DNA of 64,000 nucleotides from Armillaria gallica (lineage: Eukaryota; Basidiomycota; Agaricomycetes; Agaricales; Physalacriaceae), in the NCBI GenBank assembly GCA_037576215.1, contig JBANDB010000003.1:1302001-1366000 (forward strand). The letters run 5' to 3'. Position numbers and translations under genes: made by a program. Below, one piece after another: positions 21,754 through 34,318 of the stretch; position 1 is the first letter of the stretch, and each line of letters starts with the position of its first letter. The notes below the pieces were generated by a model. The model saw only the letters and a program-made list of their open reading frames with translations, searched no databases and was not told the origin of the DNA.

Positions 21754-23393
21754 TGAAGAGACTCTGTGTGCACAGGCTAGAAATGCAGCAGTGTCGAAGA
21801 CACTGATCACACCCACACCCAACACTACACACACAAACTCTCAAAGTTCTTGGGGGGATATTATGTGATAGAAGCAGATTGAAGCAATACAACTAAACTC
21901 TCAGAATATACAATACACACATATAGCGATAGCGCTCATAGGGTATCTAGATCTCTCTAAGTCCAAAGGATTTTATAACAAGAGGGGCAACAGATGTCAC
22001 CGGGCCTCAAGGCAAGGTGTACTACAATACACAACTCATCGCTACACACCAACAAAACCCTCAATAAGTCTCGCGCGACACACACAGGTGACCACAAAGA
22101 ACTTAAACACACCCTAAACACGACTCAAAGCTTGCGCTCTAAGCAGAAACCCTTCACAAAATGTCCACTCAAGCCACAGGATTTGAACCTACGTGCCCAA
22201 GCTTCCCAAACCAATCGTAGACCCACAGGGTTTGAACCTATGCCGATCCAGAGACACAATAACCAACTAAACACTGTCCGACAAGCCAAAGGGTTTGAAC
22301 CTCTGCCACTTGTGGAATGGTATACCCAACTAAGCGCGTGCTAATCAGACCACAGGGTTTGAACCTGTGCCACCTGTAGCACTGCGCGTCACAAGAAACC
22401 CTCAAAACTCAAGAGCGTGTCCACAATGACACAATATCTCTTAATCTCAGGGTAGAGCGCAGTCAACCAATCACTCAAACCATACACGAGTCCCCGCTAA
22501 GCTTTCTATGCCTCATGCGCAACTCAATTCACTCGGTATGATATTAATTCTAGGTTTATTCTCTCGCTCGAAGTTACAAACTAATCCTGCTGCTAGGGCA
22601 TCAAGCTGGGGGCTTGCGTGCAACTACAGCAGGGGTCCAAAGCTTGTACACTACAATTACACTGCACTATTTATCTATTCTACATCCTCCAAATTAGCAG
22701 TACCATTTTTAGTATTATTTAGGTTGCCAAGCTCCTTTGCCTGCATCCCACGCATGTCGCAGTTATCACACCATAGCTTGGCGCTGACTCAGGAGTCCAA
22801 CTTGGGGCCAGATCCTGTCTCTGAGTGTTGCGATGTCGGTTAACATCGCTATTACACATGTACTGACGTCGGTTGCTATCTCCTCGGAGTTGCAGCCTCA
22901 CGTGCGACTCTTATTTTGCTTCATAATATTCTCTGAGGGAATTCTATCGTAGTGAAGGCAACGAGCTCCTTGTCTAGGCCTCGCATGCTTCGGCTGAAGT
23001 CAGAAGATTCAGATTTACTCGAGTTCTGACATCACAAAGTCTAGAGCTCTACATTCTGGATCTGCCAGGCCTTGCACATCATGGATCAATGTTGTGTGAA
23101 GTTTTAATTATCTCCTAAGCTTGTCCTGTTCTATTCTTAGCATGCACGTGCTATGCCCTGTCAGAGCACTTAGTGTCAAGCACTGGGACTTTATACCTAG
23201 TGCAGCCTTTCTAGTACTGTTCCTAGGTTAAGTCATGCGCTCCACCCAGCTTTACTCTGGTAATCTCATTACTGGCATAATAAACCTCGTGCTCTTGTTG
23301 AGTTTCCTAGTGCCTTAATATCTAGACCCTGTAGCATGTATTCCCTTGTGGAAATTGCAAAATTACACGCGTAAACACTTGCAGAGCGTGTCA
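21754..23393 (-). mobile_element. Solo LTR (family LTR1) inside the chromovirus
   Basis: In minus orientation it starts TGACACGCTCT and ends GTCTCTTCA, flanked by the 4-bp duplication TCGG (21750-21753 and 23394-23397). It separates the RT from the RNase H of the chromovirus; removing it with one TCGG rejoins the frame (PELKEP, then IWAICDTSK). It matches 34319-35953 along its length. No internal coding region is present. Confidence 0.9.
22179..22365 (-). repeat. Four B-box-like motifs in LTR1
   Basis: On the minus strand, GGTTCAAACCC-type motifs (RNA polymerase III B-box-like) lie at 22179-22189, 22228-22238, 22291-22301 and 22355-22365, each embedded in a GGCANAGG...CTGTGG context. The same four occur in the other LTR1 copy at 35347-35528. 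Confidence 0.6.
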
Positions 23394-23397
23394 TCGG

Positions 23398-25300
23398 TTC
23401 TTTAAGCTCCGGGTCAATAGGACGAAGAATAGGTGTCTTGCAGCATATTGCTTTGATCATGTCGAAGCATCGCTGGTGTAATGGTCACCAGTTGAATATG
23501 TTCCCATTGTGCATCATGCTCAGTAAGGGTCCCATGTATGCGGATATGTCTGGGAGGAACGCAGCCAGGTACTGCACCAGTCCAACAAATCATTGGACAT
23601 CATTGTAGTTTCTTCGGGTTCTCCACTCTCGAATTCACGAGAGCTTGTCCCCATCAGCGTGCAAGCCATGGTTGTCTATGATGTGACCTAGGCAGTCTAT
23701 TCTTTCCACGTACAACTTGCACTTCTTCCACTTGAGGTACAGTTGCTGTTCCCGGAGTCGGTCGAACACTATGTGCAAGTGTTCCTCATGTTCGTCTATC
23801 ATATTGGAGTACACAAATATGTCATCCAGGTATACATGCATACATGTCCTGATGACATCCTGGAATATGGACATCATCAGCTATTGTAATGTAGCTGGGG
23901 TGTTACAGTCTCCTTGCTGCATTACGTGGCTGACGTATGTGCCACATACTGTGGAGAACACGGTCTTCCATACGTCTGACACGATTACTCATACTTGTTC
24001 GTACACATCTGATAGGTCAATTTTGGATCGGTATTTGGCACATGCTACATCTTCCCAATGTTATCCTGGTCAGGCATCAGGGTGACGTCCTTGACTGTGT
24101 TTTCATTGCATTGTCTGCAGTCGACTACTGTGCACAAGTGTGTGTCCTTCTTAAACATGCACATCATGGGTGCAGCTTGGCTTGCCGACGTCAATTCCCA
24201 CCATCCCGCACATGTATACCGGTTCACCTTTCGTCGAACTCATCTCTTAGTGCGTTTGGACACCTAGGCAGGTGGTAGTGGTAACGCTTTGCTGGATCAA
24301 TCAAGGGGATTTCATGATTGACCATCCAGTATGGTGGCATGGTGTCCGGAACTCCCTGTAGGAGTTCCTCGTACTTGTTGTACCAGTGCTGTTGGAGGCT
24401 GGGTATGTCTTCTGGTTGAAGGTTACCAGCTTCCTTTGTCTTCCCCTTTCTGTCTTGCTTTGTCTCTCTTGCCTGATCCTTCGTGTTCATGGTACCATCG
24501 TGGTGATTTCGCCGCTCATTTTTCAGTACCATCCTGGCTATTTGGATGTCTGCCTCCTCTGTCGGTTCTACTTCAACCAACATGGTACAGCAAATGTAGT
24601 CTCACCATCGTTTATTGGGGTACATGGTTCTCATAAATTTGTATGGCCCTTCGGCCTCTATTTTCGAGGTCGGGATGATAAATGATAGTCTATCATTGAT
24701 ATCTACACCTCGACCTTCATTCAGTGGAAAGTCTGGGTAGTTGAATAGTGGTGCTTTGTGGTTAATGTCTAGTTCCCACATGTTGCTTATCACTTGATTC
24801 CATTCATCCAGAACGCGGTTGTCTCCTGGCCATATCGTACCAACCTCTGATTTTGGGCGATCCCAAAACCTCACTCATGGTGGTTTTGCCTCCTCCAGTG
24901 GCTCTATCTGTATGTGGTGTTCCTCTTCATGTTGTTGATCATTCTCATTGGTCACTAAGTCTTCCACTTTTACATGGGAGGATGTTGGCTGGCATTCCTC
25001 ATCGTACAATTCATGCCTGCCTGTTTCCACTGACTCATGGTCATTAGTGACATTTCTCTGCACTGTTTCGGTAGTTTTTGTCTCTCGTACAGGGTGATCT
25101 TGTTTATCACCCTTCATTGTCTTTGATTCTGGGGGGTGATTATGATTATCACCCCAGTGTTTGTGTCCTTTCTCCATGGTCGGGTGTACCCCATGGTCAT
25201 GCCTTTCCCCTTCATCGTCTCCTTGTAGTATCAACTGATTTTCTGGGGGTAGTGGGCACAATGTGTGTCCTGTCTCCTCTTCGTCCTCCACTATTTGCAC
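23398..25300 (-). pseudogene. Chromovirus reverse transcriptase with acidic linker
   Basis: The upstream part (25300-24875) is a His/Glu-rich low-complexity linker. It leads into a folded region (FWDRPKSEVGTIW, then PLFNYPDFPLNEG) and the RT approach (KRYHYHLPRCP). RT motifs visible are SQAAPMMCMFKKD, VVDCRQCNENTVKDV and the catalytic VYLDDIFVYS near 23815-23845, followed by IDCLGHIIDNHGLHADGDKLS. Several stops and frame changes break the frame. RT copies the element RNA into cDNA in the cytoplasm. The 3' side ends exactly at the LTR1 insertion. Confidence 0.8.
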
Positions 25301-25318
25301 TCATGGTCTGCTATGTAG

Positions 25319-26216
25319 TCATTCCCCATCCCGTGCAGGTGTTGGTCTTCTTAGTCGGTATTTACTTGTGTCTCTTCCCAGTCCCTCCCCCATTATGACA
25401 ATGGCAGGGATGATGTGTCCGTTTACCTGCACACATTTCTTGTCAAAATCAAGCAATACTTTATGGCGGTGCATGAATGGAGTCCTGATCAGTACCTTGT
25501 ACCAATCAATATTCACCACATCAAAGTATTCTGGTCCAGTGTATCCCAGCATTTCCACGTTGGACTTTGTTCCAAAGTTGATCTTAGATTGACTTCCTAT
25601 CATTCCCAGTTGGAGTGTTACTGGTTCGGTCAGGTTGAATACTATGGCTTTCGATATGTCTGCACAGTTGGGTGACATTGCCGTTGATGTGCTCCCCGTG
25701 TCCCATAGTGCTAGCATGGTTAGGCCATTCACTTTTAGCCATGTCGACAAACATTGTTTGTCATCTGGCGAGTATTGTGGGCAAGGTTGAGGTTGTTTCG
25801 CAACCCTCAGCTTGATGTGCCTGATTTGCACATTCCCCTCTGTGTCTTCTCCCATGGCCGCCATCTGAACTTTCACTTTGTTCGATCTATTGACCAGGTC
25901 GTGTGCTATATGCATGCAATACTGGAATATCTCGTCTCCTGTATTGGTCTCTCTGAACTCCTGAGTAGACATATATTTGATCTGACTGTCTCGGTCTGGT
26001 TCTATTTCCTCCACTGCAGTCTCGTATGCAGTGGAGTTTCCTCCTTTGTCAGAGGATTCCTCTGTCTCCTCGTCTTCCCTCATTGCGGCCATGTGTTCTG
26101 AGGACCCATAGCCATCCGAGTCTTCAAAGTCACCATACACTTCATACTCTACTTCTTCCAAAGTGACATCCAATTCCCCTTGGGTATGATGTTTGTCGCT
26201 TACATGTTGATACACT
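25319..26216 (-). pseudogene. Chromovirus retropepsin-like protease region
   Basis: This minus-strand frame of 298 residues begins in an acidic segment (DSDGYGSSEHMAAMREDEE). It continues into an aspartic protease domain with the active-site LALWDTGSTS, then AVFNLTEPVTLQLGMIGS and a C-terminal flap region. Retropepsins cleave the polyprotein. The frame is open here, but it is cut from gag by the insertion at 26217-27856. Confidence 0.8.
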
Positions 26217-27856
26217 TGGTATCAGGCTACCCATAGATTTTGCGAATTTCTATCAAATAGCACAGTCTACAAGTGGTACAGAGAGCTATAGTGGAGGCTT
26301 TACACTGATAGCTAGTATACTACATAAAATAGTGAGCAATACAGTACCAGAACAGACTTAGAAGCGACATCTAGATGAGTCAACTCTATAAGCCTTCAAC
26401 ACTGAATGCTATTCCCTGCCCAAAATAAGACTAGTTACAGTCAGAACCAAGGGACACATCGAGATGGGTTACAAACCTAAAGCAGAACACAGAAGGACTA
26501 GATTACTCGTCATCTCGACGACCTGAATGAACCTAGAAGAGAATCGCTAAGTCCACAACGGTTCACAACATGAAATGAACTTAGTCTAGAACACGAATAA
26601 ACTTGGAATAACTGAATAACCGATGCTTGGTGCCTAGATAGCTAAAGATCACACAGTGATCAAAGCAAATACAATCTCGGTCTGACGATCGATCACAATC
26701 AGTGGTTACATCCTCGAAATACTGTGCAATTCGTAGTATTGAATAGAAATCCATGTGGCAAGGCATGAAGGAGAAGCAAGGAGTTCCTACAGACCATTAG
26801 GACACTCCTCGGCAATAGAATGACCACTAGTCATTCTGTCCAACCGAATAGAAACCTCGGAATGGTGCAATCCTTGTAAATTAATTACTCATCATTTGTA
26901 TTGATACCCAAAGCTCATACCATAATTACTTTTAGATACAAGCTCCTATACCTAGGCTAGAAATCATATAAATAAGCAGTGACTAGATGTATAACAGCAG
27001 GAATGCATTCCCCTGCATTTGTGCTAGTAGCCCTATAGCTACCTAATCAATCACTGGTTTTAATTGCATATCCTTGACTGAAGTGAATTAAGTTTACCAA
27101 GTCAACCCCAAAAGGGCAGCTATAAGTAATCTAAAAGAACTAAGTAGGAAGAAGAGTCATCCCCACGTTTGTGCCTTGCTAGTTAATTGAACTGCTCCAC
27201 ATACAAAGGCCTCATGCTCCCTCACTGACTAAAGTAATCTAGATGTGCTAAGTTGACCACAGACCGAAGATGTTGCCTAGTTGAAGTGAAATAAGCCCTA
27301 GAACACTTTAAGTTCGAATAGTTAACAAGTCAGTGTACTCTAGAGTGTGTACTCTTTGCAAGTCTCATACTTGAAGCCAGGACCTGTGTGTTCTTTGTAG
27401 AGTCTGTGTACTCTTTGTAGAACTTCGGTTCTTTGTTGCAAGTGCATGTGCTTGTGTTGTAATCAAGTCCGTGTACTCCAGAGCAATTATGCTCTTTGTA
27501 GACCTCTAGGTCTTTGATTGTTTGATTGTTAAAAGCTTGTCTAGTTAAAGCCTTACCAGCTCTCCTAGACGAAGTTGTTTCGAGTCTAAGCCACTCAAAT
27601 TATACCTTACAAACCCCCATGTCCATATACCTCGCTATCGCAATTAGTGTATCTTGTGTAAACACTTCTAGATTTGAATCGAAGTTGTTTTGAAACAAAC
27701 CCAATTGATTATCGATATCTAAGTACACCACGAGTGCTTCTACCATACTCACCCTCAAACTTAATATTGGTGATTGTGTGTGTGTGTGATTTAGTATCTA
27801 GATTGACAATCTAGACACTTGTTTCATTTGCACGCTGCCCGTTACCAAGCACATCA
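26217..27856. mobile_element. LTR-like insertion between gag and protease
   Basis: It separates the gag zinc knuckle from the protease, both minus strand. One end is GTTACCAAGCACATCA, shared with the LTR2 units ending at 30138 and 57571. The other is TGGTATCAGGC followed by 'tagattttgcga', also shared. Read on either strand it begins TG and ends CA. No clear target duplication remains. There is no convincing ORF. Confidence 0.55.
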
Positions 27857-27857
27857 G

Positions 27858-28770
27858 CGTTTGTCATGATCGCTTGGTATCTCTTGTGTCGAGTCTGCAG
27901 ATTTGACATCCACCTTGCCACGTTCAATGACTATATCCCCTTCATCTTGTATATCATCCCCCATGGTAGATCATGCTGCTCTCATCTGGGGAATGTCCCT
28001 GGATTTGTGCTGGCTTGCGATGTGTCCCTTCTTTCTGCATGTATAGCAAGTTAGGTGACTAGTGTCACCTACCGGTCTTGCAGGTCCATGTCTCAGATTA
28101 TTTATTTTAGTGGGTACAGCCTGTGGTTGTGACTCTATGCCCAGTTCTCTCCCGCCATTGTCTGCGTTTGGGCTGAATCGTGGCCATGGTTGATCTGGGT
28201 CGCGACGGTTATTTCTATTGTACTGGTTTCCCTTTGGGCAGAGAAACACCCTCATCCCCGAAAATGGCTTCGCCTGATCTCTCAATCCTGATGTCTGTTC
28301 CCCAGTTCAGTTTGGTGGGGTGGTCTCCTTTCCAGCATATTCCTTCTTTTATCACTCAGTATCTTCTCACGCTTTCCCAGACAGTACCAATTCATCTAGT
28401 GTATTGAGTTCCACCTGTAGGTGGTCCTCTAGGATTGCATTCCTCATCGCGTGAGGAATCCTCTTCATAAATAATTTTCGAGTCGTGTATTCATCAGGTT
28501 TCATAGTCATATTTCGGATATATGACTCTAGTAAGTCCTGGAATCCCTCAACTGTGCCTCCTCCTTCAGCAAAGGTGGCTTTCTCGAACTTGGATTGAGC
28601 TTCCTGCATCACTGAATCATGTATGAATCGGTCATACAATGCCAGAATCACTGAAGTGAACGTCCAAATCTTGTCACTATCCACCTCGATAACATGGTCA
28701 TGATACCATTTCTTGGCCTTTCCCATAAGAACAGGCCCAATTATGAGCTTCCGTTCCCAATCGCGGTCGG
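27858..28770 (-). pseudogene. Chromovirus Gag, C-terminal part
   Basis: The minus strand reads ITDRDWERKLIIGPVLMGKA, an AKKWYHDH segment, a capsid-like helical domain (LLESYIRNMTMKPDEYTTRK) and, after an apparent frame break near 28330, an Asn/Arg-rich stretch and a zinc knuckle CYTCRKKGHIASQH. The last ligand is His instead of Cys, so the knuckle is CCHH. One TGA follows near 27973. The N-terminus is missing at the LTR2 boundary. Gag packages the element RNA. Confidence 0.75.
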
Positions 28771-30138
28771 TGATACGCCGTCTACACGTTCACACCTAGA
28801 TTTTGCGATTTTGTAATCATACTAGCGCATATCTATCTTAGACTAGCAATAACTAAAGGACTATAGTGGAGGCTTCAAGCTGATAGTCAAGCCAGAAAGC
28901 TACTAGTTGAGCCAGGATTTAGGCGCGATACCACTATTGGGTCAAGTCTATCAGCTGGCATGACTAGCACCTCGAATACCAAGCGAGTCAGTAAATGACG
29001 ACCACTAGTCGACGGGGTAGCTACGAGTGCACCCAACAAGAAGCAGAACATACAGGTCTCGTGAAAGTACAGTCACTAGTGGAACAGTCTGCGCGTGAGT
29101 GTTTAAGAAGAGTTGACTAGCAGTGCAGCAGTCTCTAACGGGACTTAGAAATGAATTTAGAAATGAAGCGCAGCTGTCCAGATCGGGCTAGTACAATACA
29201 GATCTATTTACGATCGGAACTAGTATAGCCGGGTTATGCCTTCGATCACGATCGACAGCTGCTACAGGCACGCTTGTTAGGCTAGTCGTTTATCCTTGAT
29301 GCAAGTGGAGCGTTGCTGGGCCAAGAACATGGAATGCCACCTCTAGCAGAGCTCCTAGGCCCACTAGTCAGCAAGTGGCTGTTTCTAGACCGACTATTGC
29401 GTGATTATTCACCATTATTCGTGACTAGCCAAGAAATCCTTATCAATAATACCCCTCTAGTCAGTTATTTATATCTCGATCGTACCATGTTGGCCAGTAT
29501 ATAAGTAGTAGAATAGGCGCACGCGCGGCTCAGGCAAGCCATCCCCGCAATTGTGACCTACTAGTCAGTATCTAGCGCCCCAATTAAAGGCTTTTGTGCT
29601 TAACCTCGATGAAGCGGCTACTAGTCACTAAGTTACCCATAGCATTGAGTGAATAGAAGTGTCTTAGAGCAATCTTTTGTGTCCTGCAAAGGCCAAGAGT
29701 GTTTCGAAGTTAGTTCAAGCAAGTTCTCGAAGTTTAAAGTATTATTCTTAGGCCAAGAGCGCCACTAGTCTGCCTAGAAAGCGACTAGTCAAGTGTTTAT
29801 TCACTTGTAAGACATTACAGGGCCAAGAGAGCCACTAGTTCGAAGCAGTCCCAGTCAGAGCGAGCGCAGTAGCTCAAGTCGAGTCACTATTCATCCAATT
29901 GTGTCTTACAAACCCCACTAGTGCGAGTAGTACGCTTGTATAGCTCACTAGTAACGAAATAAAACGTCTTTAAACAACTTTCCTTGGTTATTGAAGTCTG
30001 CAGAGTGCTTCTATCGTACTCGAAATGCCCGAATTCAATACATTGGTGATAAGTGTAGAGTTAGTGATTGGTTTAGTGTTGTTGGTGTTCATTGCCAGCC
30101 TCTAGTCCATTTGCCACTCGCCGTTACCAAGCACATCA
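28771..30138. mobile_element. LTR2, first copy (1368 bp)
   Basis: It begins TGATACGCCGTC and ends CCAAGCACATCA. Its partner at 56204-57571 has exactly the same length and the same ends. The short inverted ends and the TG...CA rule fit a solo LTR. No clear target duplication is left. It carries at least a dozen ACTAGT hexamers and no credible ORF. Confidence 0.7.
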
Positions 30139-30144
30139 ACGAGG

Positions 30145-31273
30145 TGATATGCCTGCCTGGCATACACCTCTGAAGATCATGTATAAAGTTCACTGTAATT
30201 TAATCCAAGCAAGTTTATCTAACTACAATAAGTAAGAAACCAGCAGTAAGTACCACTAGCAACAAGAAGGTTCCCTAGGAATCATAAGCAAAACATGTAA
30301 AAACCAAGAACGAAGCACGGGGATTCTACTTGGTAGCCAATAGTCCAGTCCACCTGGTACAGCCAGATTTGGCTTCCCGGCAGGCACCGATATGTGATCT
30401 TCAGATTTTGCAAGTGATCAATCGACCTGGTAGCTGCAGATGAGATAATATCTGCCAGGTAGAGTGTTTATCCTCACCAGGCTGGGTCAGCAAGTATATT
30501 AGTCAGTAGTAAAAAGGATTAGTAATAGTGTATCAGTAGGCTAGTATAAATACAGGTCATGTATCTAGTGGGGTATCAGGTTTCTGACCCCTGGAACACT
30601 ACCAGGCAAATAGTATGGGTTTAATTGGTTAATAGCTTCGAGTCGTAGACTCACCTGGAATAGAAATATTGTGACCTGGTCACTTCATGTGTGCAAGAAC
30701 AGTAAAGCAAGCAAGCAGTTTAAGCTAGAAACAGAAAGACAAGACCCGAGAAACAGTTCAGAACCAGTCAGAGTGTTTAAGTTGCAACCAGGCACAAAGT
30801 ATCAGTATTGAAACTGCACCACACTTCTGACTCCCAACGATTTCGGCCTGAAGGAAACTTGACGGAAATTGTTCAAGGAGCTGAAAACGTTTCCTTAGAC
30901 ACGTTTCCGTCTGTTGGAAATCTAATTTTGGCAGGGAGAATTCTGTTTTTGGCCAGATGGAAACTGTATGAGGAAATTCTTTCAGTGCCACTACACATTT
31001 CCTTTGTGCAGAAACTCAGGTATGTCAGGAGTGCCAGGCAGCCAGCACGAGTTCAGAACCTGCACCAGACAGTTATTCTGTATCAGTTTGAGTTTGTGTT
31101 CAGTGACATGTTGAACTTAGAGTGGAAACCACAATATATTCTTATACAAATCATATTCATTGCACCTGGAACTTGTAACATACAGTACAAAGTGTCATAA
31201 CCTGGTATAATATACCTCCCTTTGAACTGCAATTACTGAGTGTTAGTGTAGTGTGTTTCTGTGTAACACATCA
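30145..31273. mobile_element. LTR-like unit related to LTR2
   Basis: It starts TGATATGCC, six bases after LTR2 ends, and finishes ACACATCA, the same terminal words as LTR2. The interior differs and is rich in CCTGG and GGAAAC words. A 130-residue plus-strand ORF (30808-31200) has no recognisable product. Confidence 0.4.
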
Positions 31274-31315
31274 CATCTTCATAGGCACTCAGCACCTTTC
31301 AGAGGGCAGCGAGAC

Positions 31316-32324
31316 ATGACTATACATGGATGATCTGAAGTGAATTGAAGCAGATTGAATTGAGAGCGCCACGGTCTGCAGACACCCATATCACAGCCCA
31401 CCCACCCCACAATATGCGAGAGCAGCAAGACGTCACTATATGTGCCATGATGGTCCGAACTGAATTGAACTCACCTGAACTGAACTGAGAGTGCCCCAAT
31501 TTGCAGACATCAGTATTACGGCACACCTTGCAATATGCAAGGGCAGCGGGGCATGACTATATGTGGGAAGTGAATTGAAGCAATACATGAGAGCAGCAAG
31601 ATGCCACTATACATGGATGAACTGGAGTGAATTGAAGTAAATTGAGAGTGCCACGATCTGCAGACACCTGTATTCCACCACACCCCGAAATACATGAGAG
31701 CAGCAAGGATGGTATTACAGCACACCACAATGTGCGAGGGGTGCGAGGTATCGCAGTTGTAAAATCTCAAGGCAAACAGTGAATTGAAATGAGATTGCAG
31801 CACACCCCATGGCGTGTAAGAGCATTGAGGCATCACAATTGCAAGGACTCAGAAAAAGAATAGATTTGAAGTGTGATTGTAACATCCATATTGTGGGCCA
31901 CCCTGTGATATGCAAGGGTGTCGAGACATCACAATATGTGAGTGCTCGAGAAGTGGATTGAGATTAGAGCACCGCAATTTGTATTGTGGTGTGCCCTGCG
32001 ATGAATGAGGGCAGTGAGGTATCACAATATGGCAGTGCTCGGAAGTGGAAGGAATTGAGATTGCAACATGCCCCGCAATATGCAGGAGCGTGGGGGTATC
32101 ACAATGGTGAAGACTCAGAAGCAAATAAAATTGACTGCTACCACAATGTGCAAATGCCTGTAGTGCAGCGTGCCACACAATATGCAAGGGCAGCAAGGTA
32201 TCACGATATGTGAGTGCTCGGAAGTGAATAAAATTGAGATTGCAGCACGCCCTGCAATATACAAGAGCATGGAAGTATCGCAATGGTGAATCACCTGTAT
32301 TGCAACATGCCCTGCAATATGTGA
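31316..32324. repeat. Degenerate minisatellite array
   Basis: Units of roughly 90-110 bp repeat a core of GAATTGA-type words, 'gccacgatctgcagacacc', 'tattgcagca' and 'gcaatatgcgagagcagcaagg'. Both strands have long frames that reflect the repeat. The array continues into the duplicated block at 32325. Confidence 0.75.
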
Positions 32325-34110
32325 GAACGGCAAGACCATCACTATATGTGGACGGTCTGAAATGAAGTGAAGTGAACTAGAGTGAGAGTGCCATGATCTG
32401 CGGATGCCCGTATTGCAGCAGGCTGCACAATATGCGGGAGTGTTGAGCCATCCCTATACATGGAAAGTAAATTGGATTGAACTGAAGTGAGAGCACCGCA
32501 ATCTGCGGACACTCGTATTGCAGCACAGCCCACAATATGCAAGGGCAGTGGAATGCCACTATACATGGGAAGTGAATTGAAGTGAGCTGGAGTGAGAGCG
32601 CCACGATCTGCAGACACCTGTATTGCAGCAGACTCCGCAATATGCGAGAGCAGGAAGGCATCACAATGGCGAGGCTCAGTGGAATTGATGTCCACCGCAA
32701 TGTACGGACATCTGTATTGCAGCCTGCCCAGTGATCCCCATGTGTATGGAAACCAGAGGTGTTGAAGCTTTCAAGGAGGGTCAATTGCATTGAAATGTGG
32801 GTGTAAGGAGCAGTGGACGAAGCGAGGATTGACAAATAAACATATGACCAATGTGCGGGCCATCCCGTGGACCCACGACCAGGAATACAAAGAACTGTCC
32901 CATCAATCATGAGGACGCTGAACCCAGCATTGCAGGATGTCGCCGTGACCTTAGGTAGCAGAAGTATTGGAATGACTGTTGGAAGGGTTGATGTGGGAGT
33001 TCAGGTATGCTGAAGTGGGCGAACCATGTCCCGATAGGTGGAAGGGTAATTTATTATGAAAATTGGTAGTGTGAAGGAAAGGGAAAGGCAGGATAATACG
33101 AGAGGTATGGTGAGGCATTTAAATAAAAATAAAAATAAAAATAATAAAATAATAAAATAAAATAAAATAAAAAGGTAATACGAAGTATAGGCATGATGGG
33201 CAAAGGATAGTCGTATGGGTAGGAAATATGGAGAGATTCGGGAGAGTCCCCTCAGTGGAGACATGAATGTCGAAGGCAAGCTAGTGGTGGTTAATTTGCC
33301 CAAATAGTGGCCAGGTAGTGATATCGGAAGTGGTATAGTTGAAGTGGCATAGATGATACAGATCTGTCACAGTCATACATCACATATAATGGCCCCGATA
33401 GTAAAAGTAGGCACCAGCTGGGGGTAGTCAACCGTTAGGCGCTCAGACAGAATTGTCATGTTGGGATCGCTGTGCGTAGCATATAGTGAGGGTATGGGCC
33501 ACCGCGAGGTCATGAGGGATCCACAGCCAAGCCTGAAGTATAGGATTCGGGTCCTGTAGTAGCAATCAACAGTTGGACACTCAGATGGTCAAAGATGGCC
33601 TGGTATTGACATGTGATGAGAGAGCACGGAATTGATGTTGTGTTGAAATTGCCATATGAATAGCATATAGTGGGGTATTGGTTGCCGTGAGGTCGTGAGA
33701 GATCCCAAGCTAAGCCATAAGTGCAGAGTTTAGGTCCTGCTGATAGCGAAGAGGTTACATGCCTAGAGTCCCATGCCCATCTGCTGAAGCTCGTTTGGTC
33801 TGTCATGCTCCTGCTCAGCGTATCCACATCCCCAGTAATTGAATCCTCTCCTCATGCTGTGCCAGCGATCACCCATAGTTCTTTCGATGCCGTGTCCAGT
33901 GTGAGAGTGATAGTGCATTGTGAAGAGAGACAAGCTGAACTGTGCTCGTGGGAGGGAAAAGATGTTCATAAAAAAAGCAAGAGTATCTTGAGGATAACTG
34001 AGTGCCAGTATATGGGATAGAGAAAGTGGGAGGGCGTGAAGGTAGACCACGAGCAATGAGCGCTGGGGCTTGATGATCACAGATTTGGATTGTTTACATG
34101 TGTATATTCC
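32325..34110. repeat. Duplicated minisatellite block, copy 2 (uninterrupted)
   Basis: This matches 1-129 plus 5570-7247 and contains the AAAAT microsatellite at about 33120-33175. It serves as the empty site for hAT-1. The match stops at 34108, where a perfect palindrome begins. Confidence 0.85.
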
Positions 34111-34128
34111 CACTACCTTGGTAGTGGG
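34109..34128. repeat. Perfect 9-bp inverted repeat at the block edge
   Basis: CCCACTACCTTGGTAGTGGG starts exactly where similarity between the two copies of the duplicated block ends. Confidence 0.6.
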
Positions 34129-34318
34129 TTATAGATAGCACCCTATTGTGCTTCCGTTTGGCCCTGCACTGCATTCTGTCAGCCAACTAAAGTACCCCCT
34201 ATATGGTGTGTGTGGTATTCAGCATAACAAGTGCCGAGCTGCATCTGTAGGGGCTGCGCACTGACTTGTTCGAGTGCGGTACATGCTGTACACATGTGAA
34301 ACTTCGTATCTGCTCTGT

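Larger units (their letters stand above)
19444..28770 (-). mobile_element. Ty3/Gypsy chromovirus, decayed and nested-into
   Basis: On the minus strand the order gag, protease, reverse transcriptase, RNase H, integrase, chromodomain is complete except for the gag N-terminus. The element has been entered by a 1.64-kb solo LTR (21754-23393) and a second LTR-like insertion (26217-27856). I could not identify its own flanking LTRs. Its gag start is lost at the boundary with the LTR-like unit beginning at 28771. Confidence 0.85.

Noticed and set aside
28771..28800. LTR2 at 28771-30138 as the chromovirus's own 5' LTR.
   Set aside because: The adjacent Gag reading is already in the capsid-like region with no room for the N-terminus or a primer-binding site, and a second copy sits alone inside an unrelated gene.
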